From positions 57,545-121,544 of the forward strand of contig CABIXM010000010.1 in NCBI GenBank assembly GCA_902362725.1: 64,000 nt of DNA, read 5' to 3'. This document shows, one piece after another, positions 1 through 8,279 of this stretch (positions are counted from its first letter, which is position 1; every line of letters begins with the position of its first letter). Origin of the DNA: Clostridiaceae bacterium (GTDB taxonomy: Bacteria; Bacillota; Clostridia; Lachnospirales; Lachnospiraceae). Both the position numbers and the translations under genes were made by a program. A model generated the notes under the pieces. That model ran no database searches. It was not told the origin of the DNA and saw only the letters and a program-made list of their open reading frames with translations.

Positions 1-154
1 CGTTCTCTGGAAAGGCGTCAAAGAGGCCGTGGACGCAGACGGCTTCTTAGGTATTTTCAAAGGCGGCTTCCAGGCCAGCGCCGTAGGCATCAGCGCGGCC
101 CTGGTGTTCGGCTACCTGGCCAGCCTGATTTTCCAGCCGAAGATGAAGAAATAA
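1..154 (+). CDS. spoVAE: Stage V sporulation protein AE, C-terminal fragment
   Basis: The window opens inside a gene; reading from base 2 gives about 50 residues to the stop at 152-154. The tail GGFQASAVGISAALVFGYL followed by a short basic end matches my memory of the SpoVAE C-terminus, a small membrane protein of the SpoVA channel that moves dipicolinic acid into the forespore and out at germination. The sequence shows one hydrophobic segment and a lysine-rich cytoplasmic end. The rest of the spoVA operon would lie to the left. Identification rests on the short tail only. Confidence 0.75.
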   Translation, partial: VLWKGVKEAVDADGFLGIFKGGFQASAVGISAALVFGYLASLIFQPKMKK

Positions 155-247
155 GTTAAAATGAAGTGTAAATTCTTGCCTTTTTCCAAACAAATTGCTA
201 TACTTGTGGTATTTGCAGTGGAAAAGTAATGGAAGGGGGCAGCCCAG

Positions 248-1114
248 TTGAAAAAGATAGCGGTTGTGACGGACAGTAACAGTGGTATTACGCAGGAAGA
301 AGCACAGAAGATGGGAATCCATGTGTTGCCGATGCCTTTTACAATTGATGGAAATGAATATTTTGAAGGAATCAATCTGACACAGGAAGAGTTTTACGAG
401 AAGCTGAAAGGAGATGCGGATATCGCGACCTCCCAGCCGTCTCCCCACGCGATCCTGAAGCTTTGGGACGAGCTTCTAAAGGAGTATGACGAGATCGTAC
501 AGATTCCCATGTCCAGCGGCCTGTCAGGCTCCTGCCAGACAGCGGCAGCGCTGGCGGCGGATTATGAAGACAGAGTATTTGTAGTCAATAACCACCGGAT
601 TTCCGTTACCCAGAGACGTTCCGTGGACACAGCCCTTGCCATGGTGAAGGATGGAAAAAGCGGTCAGGAGATCAAAGATTTCCTGGAAGAAACCGGAAAG
701 AATTCCAGCATCTACATCACCGTAGCCACCTTAAAATACCTGAAAAAGGGTGGCCGTCTGACTCCGGCAGTAGCGGCCATCGGGACCATGCTCCGTCTGA
801 AGCCGGTGCTGACCATCCAGGGCGAGAAGCTGGACAGCTGTGCCAAGGCCCGCACCATGCACCAGGCCAAACAGCTGATGATTGACCATATCCGGGAGGA
901 CATTGAGACCCGTTTCGGCGGCGTGGCGGCTCATAAGGTTCACATGGATATCGCGCACACCAACAACGAGGTCGAGGCCCTGAAATTCCGCGACGAGGTC
1001 GAGGCGGCATTTCCGGGATATCAGGTCGGTTTTGTAGACCCGCTGTCCTTAAGCGTATCCTGCCACATCGGCGACGGCGCGCTGGCGCTGGCTATTACAG
1101 AAATTACAGAATAA
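248..1114 (+). CDS. DegV family fatty-acid-binding protein (FakB-like)
   Basis: A 288-residue cytoplasmic protein of normal DegV length. DegV/FakB proteins hold a fatty acid so that the kinase FakA can phosphorylate it for phospholipid synthesis. Visible family marks are the N-terminal VVTDSNSGI strand, the TSQPSP motif at 61-66 and the SSGLSGS loop at 89-95, which binds the carboxylate in known structures. No signal peptide or membrane segment. The start is TTG at 248, chosen because a strong GGAAGGGGG Shine-Dalgarno lies 8 bases upstream. It follows spoVAE by 93 bases and ends in its own terminator, so it may be monocistronic. No fakA is present in the window. Confidence 0.9.
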   Translation: MKKIAVVTDSNSGITQEEAQKMGIHVLPMPFTIDGNEYFEGINLTQEEFYEKLKGDADIATSQPSPHAILKLWDELLKEYDEIVQIPMSSGLSGSCQTAAALAADYEDRVFVVNNHRISVTQRRSVDTALAMVKDGKSGQEIKDFLEETGKNSSIYITVATLKYLKKGGRLTPAVAAIGTMLRLKPVLTIQGEKLDSCAKARTMHQAKQLMIDHIREDIETRFGGVAAHKVHMDIAHTNNEVEALKFRDEVEAAFPGYQVGFVDPLSLSVSCHIGDGALALAITEITE

Positions 1115-1124
1115 AAGTATGTTA

Positions 1125-1159
1125 CACCCGGAGAAATGGCGAATTTCTCCGGGTGTTTT
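1125..1159 (+). terminator. Intrinsic terminator after degV
   Basis: A 13-base stem beginning CACCCGGAGAAAT closes over a short GGCG-type loop and is followed by TTTT. It ends the degV transcript. Confidence 0.9.
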
Positions 1160-1231
1160 GCTTTGACAAGCATACAGCCCTGTGATACACTAAAGTTTAA
1201 GAATGTGCGGAAATAACTGAGGTGAATATCG

Positions 1232-3658
1232 TTGGATAAATATGAATTTCAGATAAAGACAGAACAGCTGGAAAAGCAGCTGGACAGGAAAAATTACGAG
1301 ACGGCGGCGAAGATTGCGGACTCCATCGACTGGAGAAAGGTCCGCAATGTGGGCCTTTTGATGGAAGTGGCGGAAGCCTACGAATATACGGAACGTTATG
1401 AGGACAGCTATGAGATTCTGAATATCGCCTATGACTGCGCGCCCATTGGACGTATGATTGTATACAAGATGGCGGAGCTGGCGGTGAAGATGGAGGATTA
1501 CGACGAGGCGGTGGATCTGTACAAGGAGTTCGTGAAGATCGCGCCGCACGATCTGGGCCGCTACGTGCTGAAATACAAGATTTACAAGGGCAGAGGCGCT
1601 GCCATCGAGGATCAGATCGCGATTCTGGAGGAGTATAAGAGCCGGGAATATCAGGAGCAGTGGGCTTATGAGCTGGCAGAGCTTTACTATCAGGACGGAC
1701 AGCTCTCCAAGTGCGTGGAGGAGTGCGACGATCTGATTCTGTGGTTCAGCGAGGGCGAGTATGTGCGCAAGGCCATGGAACTGAAAATGAAGATCCAGCC
1801 GCTGACCGCGTCCCAGGAAGAGAAGTACCGCCAGATGGTGGGTGAGGAGCGGGCAAAGGATATCGAGATCAGGCCCGTAAATATGGAAGACAAGTTCAAT
1901 ACCGTGAATCTGCAGGCAGCCCTGGCGGAGGGCGTGCAGGATTATATTGAGGAAGAGCTGCACCATGAGGAGCAGGCGGAAGAACTGAACCCGGAAGAGC
2001 CTGAGAAAGAGCTTCCGACGGCTCCGGAAGAGGTACCGGAAGTGCGGGAGGCGCAGCAGTTTGAGGCCGTGGATCCGGATAAGCTTCTGCGGGAGAAAAA
2101 AGAGCCTTCAGAGCCTGTAAAGCCTTCGGGGTTTCTGGGACAGACCGATACCGGACAGATTACCTTCGATCCGGACGAGAGTGTCGTAGAGAAACAGATC
2201 ACCGGCCAGATGAGCATCGAAGACGTGCTGAGCAGCTGGGAGGAGAAGAAGCGGGAGACCGAAGCGGCCATTGCTGAGGCAGCCAGGCGTGACGAAGAGC
2301 GAAAGAAAGAGCGGGACTACTTACGGGCCACCGGCCAGCTTCCGGATCTGAATATCGAAGTGAAGCAGACGGTACCGGAAGAGGTATTGCGTCTGATCGA
2401 AGAGATCGAGGGACGGTATCCCTATAAGGTTCATGTGGATCCCATCGAGCGTGACAGCTCATCGCAGACGGTGAAGGCGGCGATGGAGCCGCAGACGGAA
2501 GCGTCTGTTGTGGAGAAAAAAGAACCGGAGAAATCGGTGGATAATAGAAAAGAACCGCAGGAAATTCTGGAGGTTCTGGAAGCACCGTCAGAGGTCGAGA
2601 CAGAGTGTGAGCCGGAGAAGACAGAAATTGCGGAGCAGTCTGTGGATACTGTCGGGACAGTGAAAGAGCCGCAGGAGATTCTGGAGATTCTGGAAGCGCC
2701 GAGTGAAGCAGCCGCGACAGAGGAGCCTGCAGCAGAAACTGTGGTGGAAGGTGTAAAAGAAGAACAGCCTGCGCAGACAGAGGCGACGGCGCCTGAGGAG
2801 CAGTCACAGCCGGAAGAGGAAGAGACAGAGACAGAGTACATCTCCCCCATGCTGGACAACCTGAAAAAGGATCTGGAAGAAACCGTAGCGACCCTGCCCT
2901 CCGGACAGCTTTCCGAGGAGCAGAAGAAGCTGTTTGCATACTTCACCTCTGTGCGGGGCATGAACCAGCAGCTGGCAGCCCTCCTGGAAGAGGATCGGAT
3001 GCGGAAAGAACGCAGGGACGATTCTCTGCTTGGCAATATCGTCATCACCGGCGAGAGCGGCAATGGCAAGACCACGCTGGCGGCCGATATCGTAAAGGCA
3101 CTGCAGAAGCAGCGCCGCATTAAGGGCGCGAAGATGGCCAAGATACCGGCGGATAACCTGAACGGCAAGAATGTATCCGGCGTGATTCAGAAGCTGGGCG
3201 GCGGAGCCCTGCTGATTGAAAAAGCGGGAGCTTTGAGGAGTGAGACTGCCGTACAGCTGTCCCACGCCATGACCCGTAAGACCGGCGGCCTTCTGGTCAT
3301 CCTGGAGGATGAGAAAGAGGAGATCCGCAAGCTGTTTATCCGTTGTGAGAGCCTGGGAGCAAAGTTCACCCGCACCATCGATATCCCGGTGTTTACCAAC
3401 AAGGAGCTGGTAGCCTTCGGAGAGTCCTATGCGCTGGAGCAGGAATGCGTCCTGGATGAGATGGCCGTGCTGGCCCTGTACAACCGCATCGGCAACAACC
3501 AGCGCAGCGATCACCTGGTCAACGTGGCCGAGGTCAAGGAGATGGTAGACGAAGCCATTGACCGGGGTGGTAAGAAAGGACTTTTTGGCAAGGTGAAGAA
3601 GAGCAGACTGGATGAGTTTGGTCATACCATTTTGTTGGAAAAGGATTTTGAGATTTAA
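1232..3658 (+). CDS. TPR protein with acidic linker and degenerate CbbX/SpoVK-like AAA domain
   Basis: An 808-residue soluble protein in three parts. Residues 1 to about 200 are helical repeats of TPR style. Residues about 240 to 540 are a Glu/Pro-rich, probably disordered linker that contains the phrase KEPQEILE(V/I)LEAPSE twice. The C-terminal 240 residues look like a CbbX/SpoVK-type AAA module, with a good Walker A (GESGNGKT, 607-614). The place of Walker B reads LLIEKAGAL where the family has a DE pair, so ATP may bind but not be hydrolysed. Start is TTG at 1232 after GAGGTG. The MATE gene begins one base after the stop, so the two are probably co-transcribed. I do not recognise a named family; a scaffold role is inference. 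Confidence 0.7.
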   Translation: MDKYEFQIKTEQLEKQLDRKNYETAAKIADSIDWRKVRNVGLLMEVAEAYEYTERYEDSYEILNIAYDCAPIGRMIVYKMAELAVKMEDYDEAVDLYKEFVKIAPHDLGRYVLKYKIYKGRGAAIEDQIAILEEYKSREYQEQWAYELAELYYQDGQLSKCVEECDDLILWFSEGEYVRKAMELKMKIQPLTASQEEKYRQMVGEERAKDIEIRPVNMEDKFNTVNLQAALAEGVQDYIEEELHHEEQAEELNPEEPEKELPTAPEEVPEVREAQQFEAVDPDKLLREKKEPSEPVKPSGFLGQTDTGQITFDPDESVVEKQITGQMSIEDVLSSWEEKKRETEAAIAEAARRDEERKKERDYLRATGQLPDLNIEVKQTVPEEVLRLIEEIEGRYPYKVHVDPIERDSSSQTVKAAMEPQTEASVVEKKEPEKSVDNRKEPQEILEVLEAPSEVETECEPEKTEIAEQSVDTVGTVKEPQEILEILEAPSEAAATEEPAAETVVEGVKEEQPAQTEATAPEEQSQPEEEETETEYISPMLDNLKKDLEETVATLPSGQLSEEQKKLFAYFTSVRGMNQQLAALLEEDRMRKERRDDSLLGNIVITGESGNGKTTLAADIVKALQKQRRIKGAKMAKIPADNLNGKNVSGVIQKLGGGALLIEKAGALRSETAVQLSHAMTRKTGGLLVILEDEKEEIRKLFIRCESLGAKFTRTIDIPVFTNKELVAFGESYALEQECVLDEMAVLALYNRIGNNQRSDHLVNVAEVKEMVDEAIDRGGKKGLFGKVKKSRLDEFGHTILLEKDFEI

Positions 3659-3659
3659 A

Positions 3660-5042
3660 ATGAGACATACAAATGATTTGGGAAAGGATCCGATATTCCC
3701 GCTGGTGCTGCGGCTTGCGATTCCCACCATGCTGGCACAGTTTGTAAGCGTCCTGTATTCCATCGTGGATCGGATGTACATCGGCGCAGGTGTGGGAAGT
3801 CTGGCATTGGCCGGAGTGGGCGTGTGCGCGCCCATTGTCACCCTGCTGTCTTCCTTTGCTTCTCTGATTAGCCTGGGCGGATCGCCGATTATGGCCATGC
3901 GGATGGGAGCCGGGGACGAGCGGGAAGCCCAGAAGATATTGAATAACAGCTTTTTTATGCTGCTGGTGACGTCAGTGCTTCTGACCTTTGGTTTTCTGGC
4001 CCTAAAAGAAAAATTTCTGATGTGGTTTGGCGCGAGTCAGGCCACATTTGCTTATGCGAACACCTACGTGACGATTTATACGCTGGGAACGCTTTTTGCG
4101 TTGTTATCCACGGGCATGAACAGCTTTCTGATTGCCCAGGGCTTTTCCGGCCTGGGTATGGTGACCGTCATGCTGGGAGCCGTGCTCAATATCGTTCTGG
4201 ATCCGGTCTTTATCTTCGGCTTTCATATGGGAGTGGCCGGCGCGGCTGTGGCCACTGTGATTTCCCAGCTTGCCTCTGCGGTTTTCGTGCTGGTCAGTCT
4301 GCGGGGAAAAAGAATGCCCATAAGACTTGGCTGGGGCGGCTTTGCCAAACAGACGATGCGGAAAATCATAAGCTTCGGATTTTCTCCGTTTCTGATTATC
4401 GCCAGCGACAGTATCCTGCTGATTGTACTGAACACGGTGCTGCAGCGCTACGGAGGTCCGGGCGAGGGCGATATTCTGGTTACCTGCGCCACCATTGTGC
4501 AGAGCTACCTTCTGATCATTACCATGCCCATGAGCGGCATTACCCTGGGCAGTCAGCCGGTGGTCAGCTTTAATTATGGCAGGGGCGATGCGGGACGGAT
4601 TCGGAAAGCCATTTGGTGCATCACCGGACTTTGTGTGATTTTCTGCAGTCTGATGATGGTATTTACGTATACGCTGTCGCCGCTCTATGTGAGTATGTTC
4701 ACGAAAGACACGGAAATCAAGCTGCGATCCGTACGGTATATCAAAGTATTTACCGCCATGATTGTGCCGCTGGCTGTGCAGTATCCGCTGGTGGACGAGA
4801 CTACGGCGCTGGGGCACGTGAAACGGGCCCTGTTCTGTTCCGCTTTCCGGAAGCTGATTTATTTTTCCTGCCTGATACTGCTTCCGATGCTGGTGAGCGC
4901 GGAAGCGGCGTTCCTGTCAGAGCCGGCTGCGGATGTGATAGCCGCGACGATGACGACGGTTCTGTTTTTGAAGACATTTCCGGGGATAGTGCGGGAGACG
5001 GAAGCGATGGAGAAAGCAAAAGAGAAGAAAGGGCAGATATAA
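3660..5042 (+). CDS. MATE family multidrug/Na+ efflux transporter
   Basis: A 460-residue integral membrane protein with about 12 hydrophobic helices in two repeats, as in MATE (NorM/DinF-type) antiporters. The start LGKDPIFPLVLRLAIPTMLAQF and the TM1 phrase YSIVDRMYIG are typical of the clostridial branch. I chose ATG 3660, one base after the upstream stop. An earlier in-frame ATG at 3612 would overlap the neighbour by 47 bases and add unconserved residues. Translation is likely coupled to the upstream gene. Substrate cannot be read from sequence. A terminator follows directly. Confidence 0.9.
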   Translation: MRHTNDLGKDPIFPLVLRLAIPTMLAQFVSVLYSIVDRMYIGAGVGSLALAGVGVCAPIVTLLSSFASLISLGGSPIMAMRMGAGDEREAQKILNNSFFMLLVTSVLLTFGFLALKEKFLMWFGASQATFAYANTYVTIYTLGTLFALLSTGMNSFLIAQGFSGLGMVTVMLGAVLNIVLDPVFIFGFHMGVAGAAVATVISQLASAVFVLVSLRGKRMPIRLGWGGFAKQTMRKIISFGFSPFLIIASDSILLIVLNTVLQRYGGPGEGDILVTCATIVQSYLLIITMPMSGITLGSQPVVSFNYGRGDAGRIRKAIWCITGLCVIFCSLMMVFTYTLSPLYVSMFTKDTEIKLRSVRYIKVFTAMIVPLAVQYPLVDETTALGHVKRALFCSAFRKLIYFSCLILLPMLVSAEAAFLSEPAADVIAATMTTVLFLKTFPGIVRETEAMEKAKEKKGQI

Positions 5043-5045
5043 AAG

Positions 5046-5083
5046 TACCGCCAGTCTGTAGAGGACTGGCGGTATCGTATTTT
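5046..5083 (+). terminator. Terminator after MATE gene, possibly bidirectional
   Basis: TACCGCCAGTC and GACTGGCGGTA form an 11-bp stem with a TGTAGAG loop, followed by a T-rich stretch. The convergent kinase gene ends at 5159, so the hairpin may also serve the minus strand. Confidence 0.8.
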
Positions 5084-5158
5084 CAGATATTCAGCGTTCA
5101 GGAGGAAGAGTTATGTCAACGGAACGCTTTTGCTGTCAGAACTATTTTCAAAAAACAG

Positions 5159-6091
5159 TCAGGCGATGATCTCCAGCTCCACCTGGGGCAGAAGTTCCTT
5201 CACGTCGGCCTCCTGGGCCAGCAGGGTGCCTTCCTGGCGGACGGAACCGGCCGCACAGGCCATGGCATAGCGGAGCATATCGGCGGTATCCAGGCGCTTG
5301 CGGAGAGCATAGCACATACCGGCCACCATGGAATCGCCGGCGCCGGTCAGCCCCTTAGCCTCCACAGGAACGGCTTTCGCCCGGTAGGTGTGCTCCTGAT
5401 CCAGCAATAGCGCGCCGTCGGCGCCCATGGAAATGCAGACATAGGGGATGCCCCCATCTACGATTTGGCGGGCAACCTCGAGGGGACCCTTGCCGGATTT
5501 CAGTTCGTTCTTGAAGGCCTGCTCAAATTCCTTACTGTTGGGCTTAATCAGGAAGGGCTTCTCTTCCAGTCCCAGCCGGAACGGTTCACCGGTGGTGTCC
5601 AGCACAGTCTTGACATCTTTTTTGTGGGCCAGGTGGATGAGGCGCTGATAGATATTGGCGGGGACGCCGGGCGGCACGCTGCCGCTTAACACCAGAATAT
5701 GTGTGTGATCCAGTCGCACATCAATTTCGTCCACCAGCTTTTCGATGGCAGCGAAGGAGACGTTAGGTCCGGCCTCATTGACCTCAGTCAGGATGTGGTT
5801 GGACTGGTCAAAAAGCTTGATATTCGTTCGGATAGCGCCCTCTGAACGGACAAAATAGTATTGCAGGCCCCGGGCTGTCATGGCATGTTCCAGAGTATTG
5901 CCGCTTTCACGGAAGTTCAGTCCCATGCACATGGTTTCTTCTTTCAGGTTATTCAGCACGGTGCTCACATTCAGTCCTTTTCCGGACAGGTCTACGCGGG
6001 TATTCTTCACCCGGTTGTAAGCGCCGACTTCCAGATTATCCAGATAAATGGTTTTGTCGATGCAGGGATTTAAAGTTACAGATAAGACCAT
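5159..6091 (-). CDS. PfkB-family 1-phosphofructokinase / tagatose-6-phosphate kinase
   Basis: A 310-residue cytoplasmic sugar-phosphate kinase of full length. It starts VLSVTLNPCIDKTIYLD, has the substrate glycine motif SGKGLNVSTVL near 36-46, and the family signature GLTGAGDSMVAG at 247-258 with catalytic base Asp253. The N-terminal NPCID pattern is the FruK/LacC branch, which phosphorylates fructose-1-phosphate or tagatose-6-phosphate. No fructose PTS or fruR neighbour is present, so the exact substrate is open. It is divergent from the TetR-amylase-glgB cluster, with its own near-consensus promoter in the shared spacer. Confidence 0.88.
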   Translation of the reverse strand: MVLSVTLNPCIDKTIYLDNLEVGAYNRVKNTRVDLSGKGLNVSTVLNNLKEETMCMGLNFRESGNTLEHAMTARGLQYYFVRSEGAIRTNIKLFDQSNHILTEVNEAGPNVSFAAIEKLVDEIDVRLDHTHILVLSGSVPPGVPANIYQRLIHLAHKKDVKTVLDTTGEPFRLGLEEKPFLIKPNSKEFEQAFKNELKSGKGPLEVARQIVDGGIPYVCISMGADGALLLDQEHTYRAKAVPVEAKGLTGAGDSMVAGMCYALRKRLDTADMLRYAMACAAGSVRQEGTLLAQEADVKELLPQVELEIIA

Positions 6092-6137
6092 AAGTATACC
6101 TCTCTTAAAAGTGATTCACGAAACTCCCTCTGAATTT

Positions 6138-6166
6138 ATTATAAAAAATACAGAAAAGAAAGTCAA
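6138..6166 (-). promoter_or_regulatory. Promoter of the PfkB-family kinase gene
   Basis: On the minus strand TTGACT (6166-6161) and TATAAT (6143-6138) are 17 bases apart, 47 bases before the start codon. Confidence 0.8.
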
Positions 6167-6219
6167 CGCCATCCAATAATCTGAAAAATAAAAAAGAGAG
6201 GAAAAGATTGGTGAAAATG

Positions 6220-6248
6220 TTGACGCATTATACCGTTCGGTATATAAT
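6220..6248 (+). promoter_or_regulatory. tetR-amylase promoter with overlapping TetR-type operator
   Basis: TTGACG (6220-6225) and TATAAT (6243-6248) are spaced 17 bases. The inverted repeat TATACCG-TT-CGGTATA (6229-6244) fills the spacer and enters the -10 box, the usual layout of an autoregulated TetR operator. A bound repressor would block RNA polymerase. Operator assignment is inference from position and symmetry. Confidence 0.8.
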
Positions 6249-6293
6249 GAAATAAAACACAGGATCAGCGGCATTTTAAAGAGGGCAGACAGT

Positions 6294-6872
6294 ATGGATA
6301 ACAGGGAAACGATTCTTGAGACAGCGCTGGATTTATTTTACACCAGAGGCTACGACGCGGTGGGCGTGCAGGAGATCGCGGAGCGGTCGGGCGTGACGAA
6401 GCCGACGCTGTACTATTATTTTAAAAGTAAATATGGTCTTCTGGAGCAGCTTCTGAAGAGCCGGAGCGAGGGCTTCGCGGCGGAGCTTAAAGAAGCGTGC
6501 GCTTACCACGGCGACTTGAAGAACACCCTGTGCGCGGCGGCCCGGACGGCGGCGTCCTTCGTGGCGCGGGAACCGGAGTTTTCGGCGCTTTTCGTGGCGC
6601 TCTATCACTCGGCCAGGGGAAATGACGCCTATAAGGCGGTGCGCCCCCTGGTGCTCCGCCTGCAGCAGGCCATCGAGCAGATTTTCATTGACGCCTCGGC
6701 GGATCTGGGCAATATGCACGGGCGGCAGCGGCAGTTTTCTTTAGGTTTTATCGGCCTGGTTCTGTACTATATCGTCATGAAGCAGGAGACCAGCAAACGG
6801 GAGGACGTGCAGATTACGGAAGAGGAGATCGAGGCGCTGGTGCATCAGTTCATGCACGGTATCTATTCATGA
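6294..6872 (+). CDS. TetR/AcrR family transcriptional regulator
   Basis: A 192-residue regulator. The N-terminal helix-turn-helix reads VQEIAERSGVTKPTLYYYF at about 24-42, a classic TetR recognition helix, preceded by ILETALDLFYTRGYDAV. The C-terminal ligand domain is divergent, so the effector is unknown. It lies 38 bases before the amylase-type gene and shares a promoter with it; the palindrome across that promoter suggests autorepression and control of amylase and glgB. The small molecule could be a sugar or a sugar phosphate, but nothing in the sequence shows which. Confidence 0.92.
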   Translation: MDNRETILETALDLFYTRGYDAVGVQEIAERSGVTKPTLYYYFKSKYGLLEQLLKSRSEGFAAELKEACAYHGDLKNTLCAAARTAASFVAREPEFSALFVALYHSARGNDAYKAVRPLVLRLQQAIEQIFIDASADLGNMHGRQRQFSLGFIGLVLYYIVMKQETSKREDVQITEEEIEALVHQFMHGIYS

Positions 6873-6910
6873 TGGATTTTAGAAAAGACTTGTAAAGGGA
6901 GGAAGATAAG

Positions 6911-8263
6911 ATGGCCAAATGGTATGAAGAAGCCATTTTTTATCATATTTATCCGCTGGGACTTCTGGGCGCGCCCAAGACCCATACGGAAGAGGGAGTA
7001 ACGCATCGGCTCCGGGAGCTGGATGAGTGGGTGCCGCATATGAAGGAGCTCGGCGTCACAGCGACCTACATTGGGCCGCTATTCGAGTCCACCACCCACG
7101 GCTATGACACGAAGGATTACAGGCAGGTAGACAGCCGCCTGGGCGACAATGAGGACTTCAGGCGTTTCGTAAAGCTCTGCCATGACCATGGTATCCGGGT
7201 CGTGGTAGACGGTGTGTTCAACCACACCGGCCGCGAATTTTTCGCATTCCAGGATATTCAGAAGAACCGGGAGAATTCTCCCTACCGCTACTGGTATCAG
7301 GACGTGAGCTTCGAGGGCAACACCCATTACAACGACGGTTTTTACTACAAGGCCTGGCACAACTGCTTCGAGCTGGCGAACCTGAATCTCTGGGATCGGG
7401 GCGTGAAGGATTACCTGCTGGACGTGGTGCGGTTCTGGATCGATGAGTTTGATATCGACGGCATCCGCCTGGACTGCGCCGACTGCCTGCAGTTTGATTT
7501 TATGAAGGAGCTGCGCTGGGTGACGTCCCAGAAAAAGGCGGATTTCTGGCTGATGGGTGAGGTGATTCACGGGGATTACGCCCGATGGGTTAATGATGAG
7601 ATGCTTCATTCGGTGACCAACTACGAACTGTGGAAGGGCCTGTATTCCGGCCACAATGACCACAATTATTTTGAAATCGCGCACACGATCCGACGGCAGT
7701 TTGACGCGAACGGCGGCATCTACAAGGGCTGCAGGCTCTACACCTTCGTGGAGAATCACGACGTGGATCGCATCGTAGATAAGTTAAACGAAAAGGGCTT
7801 TTTACAGTCTGTATACACTCTGATGTACACGCTGCCCGGTATCCCCTCCGTCTACTACGGCGGCGAGTGGGGCGTGGAGGGTCGGAAAGAGGGAGCCTGC
7901 GATGATCGTCTGCGGCCGCGCCTGATTCTTTCCGAGATGGAGGCGAATCCTCCGGTTCCGGAACTGAAAAAATTATTATGTAAACTGGGAGCCATCCATC
8001 AGGCACAGCGAGCGCTGACCGACGGCGTGTACCGGGAGCTGCTTCTGACGAACCGGCAGTACGCATTTGCCAGAATCCTGGGAAATGAGGCCGTGGTCAC
8101 AGCGGTGAACAACGATGCAAACCCGGTCCACATGGAAATCAACTGTCCGGTGTCCGCATCAGGCGCACAGGAAGTGCTGACCGGCACGGACGCAGAGATC
8201 CGGGACGGCAGAATTATCTGGGAAATGCCCGCGTATGGAAGCGCGGTATTCATTTTGAAATAA
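6911..8263 (+). CDS. Cytoplasmic GH13 alpha-amylase family glycosidase
   Basis: A 450-residue GH13 enzyme with all four conserved regions: DGVFNHT (100-106), GIRLDCAD with nucleophile Asp188, GEVIHG with acid Glu217, and FVENHD with Asp284. It hydrolyses or transfers alpha-1,4-glucosyl units inside the cell; there is no signal peptide. It lacks the N-terminal CBM-like domain of neopullulanase and cyclomaltodextrinase, whose catalytic core it otherwise resembles. The last 80 residues form the expected beta-rich domain C. The good GGGAGGAAG site upstream and the glgB gene 17 bases downstream indicate an operon for maltodextrin or glycogen turnover. Confidence 0.88.
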   Translation: MAKWYEEAIFYHIYPLGLLGAPKTHTEEGVTHRLRELDEWVPHMKELGVTATYIGPLFESTTHGYDTKDYRQVDSRLGDNEDFRRFVKLCHDHGIRVVVDGVFNHTGREFFAFQDIQKNRENSPYRYWYQDVSFEGNTHYNDGFYYKAWHNCFELANLNLWDRGVKDYLLDVVRFWIDEFDIDGIRLDCADCLQFDFMKELRWVTSQKKADFWLMGEVIHGDYARWVNDEMLHSVTNYELWKGLYSGHNDHNYFEIAHTIRRQFDANGGIYKGCRLYTFVENHDVDRIVDKLNEKGFLQSVYTLMYTLPGIPSVYYGGEWGVEGRKEGACDDRLRPRLILSEMEANPPVPELKKLLCKLGAIHQAQRALTDGVYRELLLTNRQYAFARILGNEAVVTAVNNDANPVHMEINCPVSASGAQEVLTGTDAEIRDGRIIWEMPAYGSAVFILK

Positions 8264-8279
8264 AAGCAGGGGTGAGATT

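Noticed and set aside
4022..5410. Overlapping plus-strand frames inside and after the first MATE gene
   Set aside because: They lie in other frames of a clear transporter gene or run into the antisense of the kinase gene; translations have no family features.
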